Shown: one piece after another, positions 45,256-56,399 of the stretch
How positions within the stretch are numbered: position 1 is the first letter of the stretch
Layout of the letters: each line of letters starts with the position of its first letter
Assembly (NCBI GenBank): GCA_020284085.1
Contig: JACEVL010000005.1
Coordinates: forward strand, 308,501-372,500
DNA length: 64,000 bases
Reading direction: 5' to 3'
DNA from: Aporrectodea caliginosa
Lineage: Eukaryota; Annelida; Clitellata; Crassiclitellata; Lumbricidae
Position numbers and translations under genes: made by a program
Notes under the pieces: model-generated
The model's input: the letters and a program-made list of their open reading frames with translations, nothing else
Database searches by the model: none
Told to the model about the DNA's origin: nothing

Positions 45256-47840
45256 ATGGAAACAGTGAAGAGTCAGAGCTTACTTACCGACTACTTTGCG
45301 AGAAAAGTTAGAGCTGCTTACCGACTAAGTAGACAGAAGAGTCGGAGCTTGCTTACAGACTACGTAGAGAGAAGAGTCAGAGCTGCTTACAGACTACGTA
45401 GAGAGAGGAGTCAGAGCTTACTTACCGACTACGTTGAGACAAGAGTTAGAGCTGCGTACCGACTACGTTGAGACACGAGTTAGAGCTGCTTACCGACTAC
45501 GTAGAGAGAAGAGTCAGAGCTGCTTACAGACTACGTAGAGAGAAGAGTCAGAGCTTACTTACCGACTACGTTGAGACAAGAGTTAGAGCTGCGTACCGAC
45601 TACGTTGAGACACGAGTTAGAGCTGCTTACCGACTACGTAGAGAGAAGAGTCAGAGCTGCTTACAGACTACGTAGAGAGAGGAGTCAGAGCTTACTTACC
45701 GACTACGTTGAGACAAGAGTTAGAGCTGCGTACCGACTACGTTGAGACACGAGTTAGAGCTGCTTACCGACTACGTAGAGAGAAGAGTAAGAGCTGCTTA
45801 CAGACTACGTAGAGAGAAGAGTCAGAGCTGCTTACAGACTACGTAGAGAGAAGAGTCAGAGCTTACTTACCGACTACGTTGAGACAAGAGTTAGAGCTGC
45901 GTACCGACTACGTTGAGACACGAGTTAGAGCTGCTTACCGACTACTACATGTAGAGAGAAGAGTCAGAGCTGCTTACAGACTACGTAGAGAGAAGAGTCA
46001 GAGCTTACTTACCGACTACGTTGAGACACGAGTTAGAGCTGCGTACCGACTACGTAGAGAGAAGAGTCAGAGCTTACTTACCGACTACGTTGAGACACGA
46101 GTTAGAGCTGCGTACCGACTACGTAGAGAGAAGAGTCAGAGCTTACTTACCGACTATGTTGAGACAAGAGTTAGAGCTGCTTACCGACTACGTTGAGACA
46201 AGAGTTAGAGCTGCTTACCGACTACGTTGAGACAAGAGTTAGAGCTGCTTACAGACTACGTAGAGAGAAGAGTCAGAGCTTACTTACCGACTACGTTGAG
46301 ACAAGAGTTAGAGCTGCTTACCGACTACGTTGAGACAAGAGTTAGAGCTGCTTAGACTACGTTGAGACAAGAGTTAGAGCTGCTTACAGACTACGTAGAG
46401 AGAAGAGTCAGAGCTTACTTAACGACTACGTTGAGACAAGAGTTAGAGCTGCTTACCGACTACGTTGAGACAAGAGTTAGAGCTGCTTACAAACTACGTT
46501 GAGACAAGAGTTAGAGCTGCTTACCGACTACGTTGAGACAAGAGTTAGAGCTGCTTACAGACTACGTAGAGAGAAGAGTCAGAGCTTACTTACCGACTAC
46601 GTTGAGACAAGAGTTAGAGCTGCTTACAGACTACGTAGACAGAAGAGTCGGAGCTTGCTTACCGACTACGTTGAGACAAGAGTTAGAGCTGCTTACCGAC
46701 TACGTTGAGACAAGAGTTAGAGCTGCGTACCGACTACGTTGAGACAAGAGTTAGAGCTGCGTACCGACTACGTTGAGACAAGAGTTAGAGCTGCTTACCG
46801 ACTACGTTGAGACACGAGTTAGAGCTGCTTACCGACTACGTAGAGAGAAGAGTCAGAGCTGCTTACAGACTACGTAGAGAGAAGAGTCAGAGCTTACTTA
46901 CCGACTACGTTGAGAAAAGAGTTAGAGCTGCTTACAGACTACGTAGAGAGAAGAGTCAGAGATTACTTACCGACTACGTTGAAACAAGAGTTAGAGCTGC
47001 TTACAGACTACGTAGAGAGAAGAGTCAGAGCTTACTTACCGACAACGTTGAGACAAGAGTTAGAACTGCTTACAGACTACGTAGACAGAAGAGTCGGAGC
47101 TTGCTTACCGACTGCGTTGAGACACGAGTTAGAGCTGCTTACCGACTACGTTGAGACAAGAGTTAGAGCTGCGTACCGACTACGTTGAGACAAGAGTCAG
47201 AGCTGCTTACCGACTACGTTGAGACACGAGTTAGAGCTGCTTACAGACTACGTAGAGAGAAGAGTCAGAGCTTACTTACCGACTACGTTGAGACAAGAGT
47301 TAGAGCTGCTTACAGACTACGTAGAGAGAAGAGTCAGAGCTTACTTACCGACTACGTTGAGACAAGAGTTAGAGCTGCTTACAGACTACGTAGAGAGAAG
47401 AGTCAGAGCTTACTTACCGACTACTTTGAGACAAGAGTTAGAGCTGCGTACCGACTACGTAGACAGAAGAGTCAGAGCTTACTTAACGACTACTTTGCGA
47501 GAAGAGTTAGAGCTGCGTACCGACTAAGTAGAGAGAAGAGTCAGAGCTTACTTACCGACTACGTTGAGACAAGAGTTAGAGCTGCGTACCGACTACGTAG
47601 ACAGAAGAGTCAGAGCTTACTTAACGACTACTTTGCGAGAAGAGTTAGAGCTGCGTACCGACTAAGTAGAGAGAAGAGTCAGAGCTTACTTACCGACTAC
47701 GTTGAGACAAGAGTTAGAGCTGCGTACCGACTACGTAGAGAGAAGAGTCAGAGCTTACTTACCGACTACGTTGAGACAAGAGTTAGAGCTGCGTACCGAC
47801 TACGTTGAGACACGAGTTAGAGCTGCTTACCGACTACGTT
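45256..47840 (+). repeat. 2.6-kb satellite of 34-bp units, two alternating types
   Basis: Units are of the type 'tacgttgagacaagagttag' plus 'agctgcttaccgac', or 'tacgtagagagaagagtcag' plus 'agcttacttaccgac', about 76 in total. Since 34 is not a multiple of three, three units (102 bp) run through all three frames, and none of the frames holds a stop, giving frames up to 207 codons. It replaces the place where TEKT3 exons 5 and 6 would be in module B. Confidence 0.95.
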
Positions 47841-48090
47841 AAAAAGCACTGCACATATGACTCTGTTCAGCAAACATATCCAACTGCCCTGAAGGCTTGA
47901 CTGTATGTTGCCTTACCATTGTTAAGTTAAAAGTATTTTTAAAATGTCATTACGAAGGCAGTTAGACTATTTTGTTGCCACTTGTAGGCCTAACAGGTTT
48001 TTCGAGATGCTATTTCTTGACTAGAATAAAATGACAAGGCTGTTAATTTGATGTTACAAATATGAGAAGTTCAAGTTTCAGTACAAGTTA

Positions 48091-48399
48091 GAAGAAGAAG
48101 AGAAGAGCTGTCCTTTAGCCAGCCCTGAGGCAAACATGGGTATGAAGCGTTAGCGACTTCATTTTCTTATCCTCGGCATATGAAGGTGGATGGCCATTCC
48201 TCTCTCTCTCTCTCTCGCCGCTTCATCTTCCCACCGAAAGTGTACATGTACAGTCAGTGTGCTGATTTTATCTGAGGTGGCTGGGGGCACAGGTGGAGCA
48301 GAAGTCTCGAACAAAATTTCTGCCCTGGCAGGATTTGAAACCCCCAACCTCTCGATTAGCATACTAACCACTACTCTATCGAGCACCCCCTGCACACCC
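48091..48399 (-). mobile_element. tRNA-derived SINE with GAA tail, module B
   Basis: Same family as 38904-39412: minus-strand head with 'gaggttgggggtttcaaatc' (B box), body, and a CTT-rich 3' tail. The target duplicates are CAGTACAAGTTA (48079-48090) and CAGTAAAAGTTA (48400-48411). Modules A (near 23475) and C (near 58471) hold the uninterrupted site. Confidence 0.85.
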
Positions 48400-48679
48400 C
48401 AGTAAAAGTTAAAGTATTAATTATCTTAAAATTATGCATCGGAAGGCTAGCACTGCCTGTGAATAAGCTGGTTCCCGCGACTTCGCTTTTGTGGGCGCTG
48501 TAGAAATATCGAGTTTACGATTACGATTTACGATTTTAGAATCCTTTTATGCCACACCAAACCATCATAGCTGCATAACATCTACAGGTATAAGAAAAGG
48601 CTTTCATTTGAGGTTCTTACTATTAAACAACTGCAATCTGCTACATGAACATAATCAAGTAGTAAACTGTGTTTTGCAG

Positions 48680-48893
48680 ACTCGTTGAAGAAGTCTACGA
48701 AATCACAGAGACAGTGGATCAACTGAAGGCCAAACTACGCGAGGCGGAGAATGCGCTGCAGCACTTGCTTCGCGCAAAGTCATCCCTTGAATACGACCTT
48801 TCCATCAAGAACAACAGTCTCTTCATTGACAGGGAAAGGTGCATGGGACTGCGCAAGACCTTCCCAATGTCTCATCGAGTGGCCTGCTACTAG
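48680..48893 (+). pseudogene. TEKT3 last-exon copy, module B (frame intact)
   Basis: Matches TEKT3 exon 7 over all 214 bases: acceptor 'gttttgcag', frame RLVEEVYEITETVDQLKAKL through the stop at 48891-48893, with few amino-acid changes (T to A and P to H, for example). Exons 1-3, 5 and 6 are missing nearby and the exon 4 copy is broken, so the exon is an orphan. It could be read only if spliced onto another transcript. Confidence 0.85.
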
Positions 48894-49409
48894 TGACTAG
48901 ACGCACAATGATTTTATTGCCTTTCAGCATAGAAGGGTATTGTCAAACAGTACTTTCCCTGTTATTATATGGTTGAAATATATACCAACGTTTAAATAAA
49001 ACTGAGCTTTTCTTTTGAACCAGTTACATATCAATTACCCTAATACACAATTATTCATGAGTTTCAAACAATGTTATCAAATACAACAGTTTGTCTAAGT
49101 CATGTCACTATCACGGCTATAATAATATATCTATCTAGTATGCAGATTAAGTAATAAGCCCTGACATATGCTTCTAAATATTTTAGCATAGTTTAAAAAA
49201 CTTCGCATGCTACCATAATTATCATAATGCATAATACATAAATACACAAGCTTGAATGTTCCAATATAACCATAAACATAGCAATGTCAGAAACATTTAG
49301 TGTCAATATTCTGAAAACAATTTGCTTAATAATCGCTACAATGTTGGGTACAAAAATTGCCGGAATGCATGTTCAGCAGGTGAGCATGGTCTGATTTGAA
49401 GAAGCTATA

Positions 49410-49747
49410 TATTAGATGGAACATATTCCACTTCCTGCCAGTGCGGCAGTCGGACGCATTTTTAGCTCTTCCGGTTTAACAATGAACCATAAACACCCTC
49501 GATTGAATCACAAGCATTTCCAGAATTTACTCTTCTTGAAAGTAAATGAGTATATCCACTTCTATAGACACAAGGCTAAGTACTTTTACTTCTTAATTGA
49601 AAAGTATTATTTCGAAGAATACTTTTTACTTTTACAAAAGTATAATTTGCGATGAATAGGCCTGCTTTTACTTTTACTTAGTACGAAAAGTCCTATTTAC
49701 TTTTACTTTTACTTAAGTACATTTGGCCGATACATTTTACAACACTG
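49410..49747 (+). mobile_element. hAT transposon 3' remnant with transposase C-terminus
   Basis: The frame at 49416-49655 holds IPLPASAAVGRIFSSSGLTM and HPRLNHKHFQNLLFLKVNE, the hAT C-terminal dimerisation region. It is followed by 'acttttactt' subterminal repeats and the terminus ACAACACTG at 49747, next to CATATACC. The 5' part and the flanking tektin 3' intergenic sequence are lost. Confidence 0.85.
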
Positions 49748-49950
49748 CATATACCACTATAAACGAATATAGGCCTACATAACAGACAATCCAATATACC
49801 GCAATAAACGAATATACATAAAATACCCATCCCATAATTATGCGACAATAAGCGAGAGACCATTCCATATACCACAATAAACGCATATGCATAACAGACC
49901 ATCCGATATACCGCAATAAAGGAAAATACATAAGATTATCCCATATACCA
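49742..49950 (+). repeat. Tandem ~36-bp 'ataccgcaataaacgaatat' units
   Basis: About five to six copies of a unit containing 'ccatataccac', 'aataaacg', 'aatacataaca' and 'gaccat'. Modules A and C have one to three copies at the same place, so copy number grew in module B. Confidence 0.7.
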
Positions 49951-50140
49951 CTAGTATATACACATGTGAATAATAACAATTGCATGAATCAGAGCGACAC
50001 AATGGAAGAATATGCTATGTAAGAGATGAGCCAAATCAAATTGGTCAGATGGTTTGCGTTAACTGTGACGACCGAATTTTGTAGACTAGCTACATTCGAT
50101 GCTGTCAACAATTAATGAGGCTAAATTAAACAGGTGTTCA

Positions 50141-53100
50141 TCATAGCATGCGCAAAAAAGGTGACAGAAATGAGAAAATGCGCGCATGTGGAAGAGCAGC
50201 AGAACCTGGCAGGGAACACATTTCCTTGAAGTTACAATGGTCAATGAACCGCGCGTAGTATTTTCTCAGAGCATCATACGAACACACACTCTGAGCACAC
50301 ACATGAGGCATTGGTACTGGTTGCTCGTTGTACAACACCTGAACCATGTATCCGTTGTTAGTGGTTGATGTCGGTTGGCACTTGTACAGCGCAAATCCCA
50401 GGTTGGCAGAAAATGAAGAGATCTTGCTACCCTTGAATGCCCTCTGGCGCTGCCTATCGAAGTTGTCTGCTCGGAGTTGCTCACCGTCTTTGAACAGGCC
50501 AAGTAGTGCTGTCAGTGGCAAGAGTGTCTCAGCATGTCCAAAGTAAAACACCCCTTTCTTTGCTCTACGCATAAAAACAGTTTCAAAATAATAACATAGT
50601 ACTATAATAATCAAATACAACTGCATTTGATATTGTCCTCCATGCAAAGTCCAGAAGAACACACACGAGTGTCACGTGACCAATCGTCCTATGACCGATC
50701 GTCCTATGACCGATCGTCCTATGATCGATCCTCCTATGACCGATCGTCCTATGACCAATCGTCCTATGACCGATCGTCCTATGACCAATCGTCCTATGAC
50801 CGATCGTCCTATGACCAATTGTCCTATATGACCAATCGTCCTATGACCAATCGTCCTTTATGACCAATCGTCCTATGACCGATCGTCCTATGATCGATCG
50901 TCCTATGATCGATCGTCCTATGACCGATCGTCCTATGACCGATCGTCCTATGACCGATCGTCCGATGACCAATTGTTCTATATGACCGATCGTCCTATGA
51001 CCAATCGTCCTATGACCGATCGTCCTATGACCAATTGTCCTATATGACCAATCGTCCTATATGACCAATCGTCCTTTATGACCAATCGTCCTATGACCGA
51101 TCGTCCTATGATCGATCGTCCTATGATCGATCGTCCTATGACCGATCGTCCTATGACCGATCGTCCTATGACCGATCGTCCGATGACCAAATTGTTCTAT
51201 ATGACCAATCGTCCTATGACCAATCGTCCTATGACCGATCGTCCTTTGACCGATCGTCCTATGACCAATCGTCCTATGACCGATCGTCCTATGACCGATC
51301 GTCCTATGACCAATCGTCCTATGACCGATCGTCCTATGACCGATCGTCCTATGACCAATCGTCCTATGACCAATCGTCCTAGAACGGATGAAACCGACAA
51401 TCTCTATACAGCATCGTAATACAGCACACGCCGTAACAAGGGCGCTTTAACAAATCCAAACGTCGGTCAGGATACGCTTTAGAGAAGACTAGTATTAAGT
51501 CTTGAGACTAGATTTGAAGACCTCAACTGAAATTGCGGCACGGATTGAAGGTGGGAGGAGGCTGTTGCAGCATCTTGGTCCCGCCACCGCGAACTCCGTG
51601 TTACAGGTCAACCGCTCTAACGAGTCTGCCACCGTGCCAGACCTGGATGTGAAACTGATTCTGAGACATGACAATACAATGCAAGGTAGGCTATGGTCAG
51701 TGGGTAGTGTGGTGTAAGCAGTACTAAGCACAGTATAAATAATTATACGGTACGTCGGCTCTCGGCCGCTGCTGCAGTCAGAATGTGTGACTGATTAGAA
51801 AGTGAGTTAGCTCCGCCCACTGTCAAACAGCTCACTTTCAAAATGGCGTCACCAGATAATTAACCTAGTCAACAGGCAGCGGTGATTTGAAAGTTAGTTA
51901 GCTCCGCCCACTGTCAAACAGCTAGTTAGCTCCGCCCACTGTCAAACAGCTCACTTTCTAAATGGCGTCACCAGATAATTAACCTAGTCAACAGGCAGCG
52001 GTGATTTGCAAGTTAGTTAGCTCCGCCCACTGTCAAACAGCTAGTTAGCTCCGCCCACTGTCAAACAGCTCACTTTCAAAATGGCGTCACCAGAGACCTA
52101 GTCAACAGGTAGCGGCCGTAGTCGACATACCGTATAATTATTTATACTGTGGTGTAAGCCACCTACACGGTTATTTATAAAAGGCATGATATGTGTAATT
52201 AGCCTAATGTGTGCCTGTGTCTGTGTGTCTGTGCGTGTGTTTGTGTAAATGAGTTTATGAAACCTACCTTTTGCCACTGATGACATCATCCATGTGACGA
52301 AATATATCAGCCAACAGAGGACAGCTTATTTCATAGTTGATGGGATATCCATAACCAATCATCCAATAGTGCTAAAATCAAAGTGAGATTACAAGCTTAA
52401 GCAAACAACAGCTAATACCCAAGCAATTTAACAATTTAAAGATGAAAGACATGCTTTCTTAAGTATGATCAAGCTCGTCTAACAAATAAATATTGCTCTA
52501 GTGTCTGAGATCAATCGGAGCTTTTGTATTAGGCCTACATGAGCTTTTTAGTGTGCAGTTCTACACAAAAGTGCAGCAGGCCTACTAAATGCGCTAAAAT
52601 TCATATAGGTCCTATGGCCTATTTGCACCGGAAGGGAAGGAAAAGCGAACGGGATCGTAAAAGGGTAAGGGACAGGAAAGGGTGTGGAGTGAAGGGAAGG
52701 TTAGGGAAGAGAAAGGATACGGGGAAAGGGAAATGTAAAGAGAAAGAGGGGAGGGGAGGCCGGGTAAGGATTAGGAGGGAGAGAAGGGGTTGAAAAAGGC
52801 GTTGTATTATAGTTGCAATTGTAATCGCAAATTTATATAGCCCCACTTTCAAGTGGAACTCATAAGAGACAACACAAAACTGCAATCAAATCTAGGGGAT
52901 CGTCCATTAATTATGTCAACAAAATAGGGGGAGGGTTTGGAAAAGTTTGACAGTTGTTGACAAGGGAGAGGGGTTCGGTACAATTTGACGTCAACAATTT
53001 TTTCCAATGAATCAACACAGACCCTTCAAAATGGTAGCTTAAATATTAAGTAATGCTAAAAATGTATAAAATGCTTAATGTTTAATACTACTAAAAAGCT

Positions 53101-54814
53101 GGTAATATATATTATAAGCTAAACTCACATAGTTTGAAATTCAAGATTGCATTTTTAGTGTTAAAAATCTAAAAAAAAAGATTCTACATGTATTGAACCA
53201 TTGTGTTTCTTTTTTTTGTGTGGGGAGGTTCTGGGATTCTTGACATAATTTATTAGGGGTCCTTCAATGTTTGACAGTTGTTGACAGAGGGGAGGGGGTC
53301 AAAAACTGCCTAAAATTTGTTGACATAATTAATGGACGACCCCTAGGCTAATATCAAACAATCAATGAATCAAAATTATTAGTTTCAGACACATACGAAA
53401 CAGAGACAAATAAAAGACCGAGGAGATCAAGTCACACTCGAGAGAGAAACAAACCTTAAGATCATCAGAATATTCCAGAAGATCAAGGTCTGAATTACTG
53501 AGGAGGTCAGTCCAGTAATGGCTACCAACTATGGCCACCTCGCAAGCTGCGACTTTATACATCGAATCCAGGTCGTCTACAATCAGAAAAACAAGCGAGC
53601 AATTTCTCAGATAATTTACTTTAGAGAACGGTAGGCCGATCGCTCAATGTTTTTTTATCAATTATATAATTTCACTTGACAGTGAAACAGCATAAATTAA
53701 TAAAGCAACAAGTTTGGGAATTGGAGGGGAAACGTTCAGTCATGGCTGGACCTTCACATCAAATAAACATCTTTATCGAACATAAACAAAAATCGTAACA
53801 ATGCAAAGACAGAGAGCTGGACTACAGCGTATGTTACTAACATAACTCATGACATTGTACAATCCAAAGTACATTGAACACCACAATTAACTGCCTTTGT
53901 TGCATTCCAAAAATGTGCTATAGCCTATAAATAGCCAGAAATAATATCACTCAAAACGTAGTTTCGAATTCCAAACCATTTTATCATACCTCTAATTAAG
54001 TGCCTGTAGACATAATCAGCTCAGAGATGTTAGGATATTTCGCAATGTAGCTGTTAACTAAGTTAATTACCATACCTATCTTTATTAAAATAAATGCAAA
54101 ACTTCAAATACCTGCAGATAGAATCAGTTTAGAGATGTTCAGATATTTTGCAATGTTCCTGTTGAGTTTGTGCAGATTCATATTTCTAAACAGAAACTCT
54201 TCATGCAAAGCTGCCTTGTTGTTACGTACTTCCTTCATGTACTTTGGACACAAGGCAAAGAAACGCAGTAAATCATCTCTAGTTTCTATTGACCTGGAGA
54301 CATTGGACCTCAGGCTCTCAGCAAAGCCCTTGCTGAAGTGTATGCAGCTTTCCCTGGCTCTTGGTGAGCTGCTTGCAACAAAAGAAACGTCTTCATATCC
54401 GGCTGAAGAAAATAACTTGAGAAATCTCCTGGCGACTCGCGATCCCATGTTCCGCTGTTCCTCGGCTCCAGTGATGGATAGCTGTGAAGCCTTGTCGGTT
54501 GGCAGGTCTCTTGATAACACAGTATCTAACTGATCAACAAGAGAAGATTTTACACCGCGACTCCGATACTGACGCGTAATTCTGGTGGCCGATTCAACAC
54601 CACCAGCACCTGGATAGCGAATTCCATGCCTCATCAGCGCTACTACCTGGACCAGTTGACAGTTCTGATTTTTTGCCAAATCATCATCACTAAGTGAAGA
54701 CTTAGTGGAAGCATCATATGTATTCTTTGATCCAAATTTGTTCAGGACAACTGCATCTGTTGCAATAATCAAGGCAAGAGTCCACAGCAGGAATGCAACT
54801 AGAAAGGCACCCAT
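50141..54814 (-). CDS. MINPP1-like multiple inositol polyphosphate phosphatase, copy B (complete)
   Basis: Exons in reading order: 54814-54112, 53576-53455, 52371-52268, 50564-50141. They total 1353 bases and encode 450 aa with all phases matching and GT-AG introns; vertebrate MINPP1 is about 487 aa. The ATG at 54814 has a strong context (accATGGgt) and starts a hydrophobic signal sequence (MGAFLVAFLLWTLALIIATD). The nucleophile motif RHGIRYP is at residues 62-68 and the proton-donor HAE motif (GHAETLLPL) at about 320-322, as in MINPP and phytase-type histidine phosphatases. Other family blocks: FALCPKYMKEV, EVAIVGSHYWTDLL, YWMIGYGYPINYEISCP, KISSFSANLGFALYKC. The human enzyme ends in an ER-retention SDEL; this one ends in a weak hydrophobic tail (FSFLSPFLRML), so location may differ. 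The introns hold a 15-bp minisatellite, a LINE end and two inverted-repeat elements. Copies A and C are paralogues in the same orientation. Confidence 0.93.
50675..51385 (+). repeat. 15-bp minisatellite in MINPP1-B intron 3
   Basis: About 45 units of 'tatgaccgatcgtcc' or 'tatgaccaatcgtcc' in a single orientation. This is the same unit as the inverted arms of the 41675-42293 element. Frames reading DRPMT or SVIGR are artefacts. Confidence 0.93.
51420..51728 (-). mobile_element. LINE 3' coding fragment
   Basis: Minus-strand frame with FTSRSGTVADSLERLTCN and VAGPRCCNSLLPPSIRAAI then FKSSLKT, the usual end of CR1/L2-like ORF2 proteins. It is truncated on both sides by the 15-bp array and the 51729-52151 element. 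Confidence 0.65.
51729..52151. mobile_element. 423-bp inverted-repeat element with internal ~117-bp tandem copies
   Basis: The ends CACAGTATAAATAATTATAC and its complement form a perfect inverted repeat of about 25 bp, then 'cggccgct' is shared with gaps. The interior repeats a block with 'gttagctccgcccactgtc', 'cactttcaaaatggcgtcac' and 'aacaggcagcgg'. The word 'gtgtaagc' lies on both sides and may be the target duplicate, though it is not adjacent on the left. No coding frame. It lies in MINPP1-B intron 3. Confidence 0.7.
52895..53343. mobile_element. 449-bp inverted-repeat MITE in MINPP1-B intron 2
   Basis: The ends GGGGATCGTCCATTAATTAT and the complement of 'aattaatggacgacccc' form a 28-bp inverted repeat, flanked by TA. 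The subterminal 'tttgacagttgttgac' blocks are also mirrored. No transposase. The class is uncertain (TA duplication favours Tc1/mariner). Confidence 0.75.
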
Positions 54815-55648
54815 GGTTGTAGCTACCACTTTTTCAATAGCCTTTTTCTTCAGTTCAATCACACAACTTCACTAACAATTCAAGAGAAGACTTCAGACAC
54901 ACTGAACAATTTAATTGTTCACTTTTACCTTGGCTCTAAAAAATGCAGTTAAACTATCAAAAAACTAAATGAAAAACAAATAGACCGTAATAAGTTAGAG
55001 TGGTTGTAAAAAATACACTCAGATGCTACTCGCCTCAAACCACACACTTTTGAAGTAGCCTAATAAATTTGATCTGTGAATGCGGTCTAATTTTTAACTT
55101 GTAAATATGTAAATCCATCTGCAATCATGCTTCGTGTTCCTTGCCATGATTTTCAGTGTCGCCTACTATTCAACTTCAAAGTTTTAAAAACAGTGGTGTA
55201 TTTTGTTATGATCTAGCTTGCAGCTTATTACTGCAATATGGGTTTTTGCCGAAGTTTATAAAGCCTGTGCAAATTTATATCATAAATATGACTGTAATAT
55301 AACTATCTATCATTTTTATAACACACATGCAGATATACTGGTCTTAGTTAAAACTGCTCTGACAATATTTTCACTGCATCCCAAAATATGACTTGAAAAC
55401 TGCTGCAGTTCAGTCACACAACTCATTAGAACTTGGACCAACCCTGGCAACCCAAAAGACAATTTCATGAGTCCAACTTCATCATTGAAAACACACCAAA
55501 GCACAATACCAGTGATACCACTTCGGTGGATACTACACCATAAGCTCGTTATGCTGCTGTCTTTCACTTTGGTTTAAACAGCTGCCTTAAAACGGAGATG
55601 TGTTATTTGACGAACTTCTACTTTTATTTGCATAGGACCGGTCCCGGG
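54815..55648. other. Upstream region of MINPP1-B
   Basis: No gene. The first ~110 bases ('cttcagttc', 'cacacaacttcactaa', 'ttcaagagaaga') match the sequence upstream of MINPP1-A at 38765-38850, so the 5' UTR and core promoter were copied with the gene. Confidence 0.55.
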
Positions 55649-55913
55649 CAGTGATGTGGTCTCGAGACCGCGGTCTTGGTCTCGAGACCGTCTCGAGACC
55701 GAAAAATGCGGTGTTGGTCTTGGTCTCGGTCTCGAATGTGCCGGTCTTGGTCTCGGTCTTGGTCTTTAAAGGTGTGGTCTTGGTCTCGGTCTTGGTCTTG
55801 GACCACGCGGTCTTGGTCTCGATCTTGGTCTTGAACCACGCGGTCTTGGTCTTGGACCCCGTGGTCTTGGTCTCGGTCTTGGTCTTGGAATTTTGGTCTC
55901 GTGCACAACACTG
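55649..55913. mobile_element. 265-bp hAT-type element of GGTCTT/GGTCTC units
   Basis: Starts CAGTGATGTGGTCTCGAGAC and ends GCACAACACTG; flanks GTCCCGGG (55641-55648) and GTCTCGGG (55914-55921) match at seven of eight. It is a short relative, in reverse orientation, of 15930-16881: almost the whole body is 6-mer arrays. Confidence 0.8.
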
Positions 55914-56399
55914 GTCTCGGGTTCCAACTATTCGTGTAGAATAGGACCACCACGCCAGGATGACGCTTATGGTTGTAGCATTCCATTACCTGACATCATT
56001 TCCATGGTTGTTAGCCTCTATGCAGGTCTCATAATTATGAGAATATGGGTCCTATGTGGATTCCATTTGGACATGCTGCCAGTGGTGTAACTCAAGCAGT
56101 ACCACTGGAAGTATAACAGCTCACATGGGAGACACTAGATAAGAGAGACTGACCTTCTAGATCCAACAGTTTAACATCATCTTATTGCACCAAGAGCAGA
56201 GGCGCGCTTACCATTAGGCGCACTAGGCGCGCGTCTAGGGCCCCAATTCTCAGAGGGCCCCTGTAGGAGGCTGAATGCACTCCCCGTACAAAAAGACTCC
56301 GGGGGTGTTTTTATCCTAGTACATAATGACTCCAGAGTTAATCCATACTAGGACAAAAACACTCCACCCAGCGAATAAACACTCCGGGAGTGTTTTCGT

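Noticed and set aside
47185..47808. 207-codon frame in the 34-bp repeats as a gene
   Set aside because: All three forward frames are open for the same reason; no start context, domain or splice structure supports coding.
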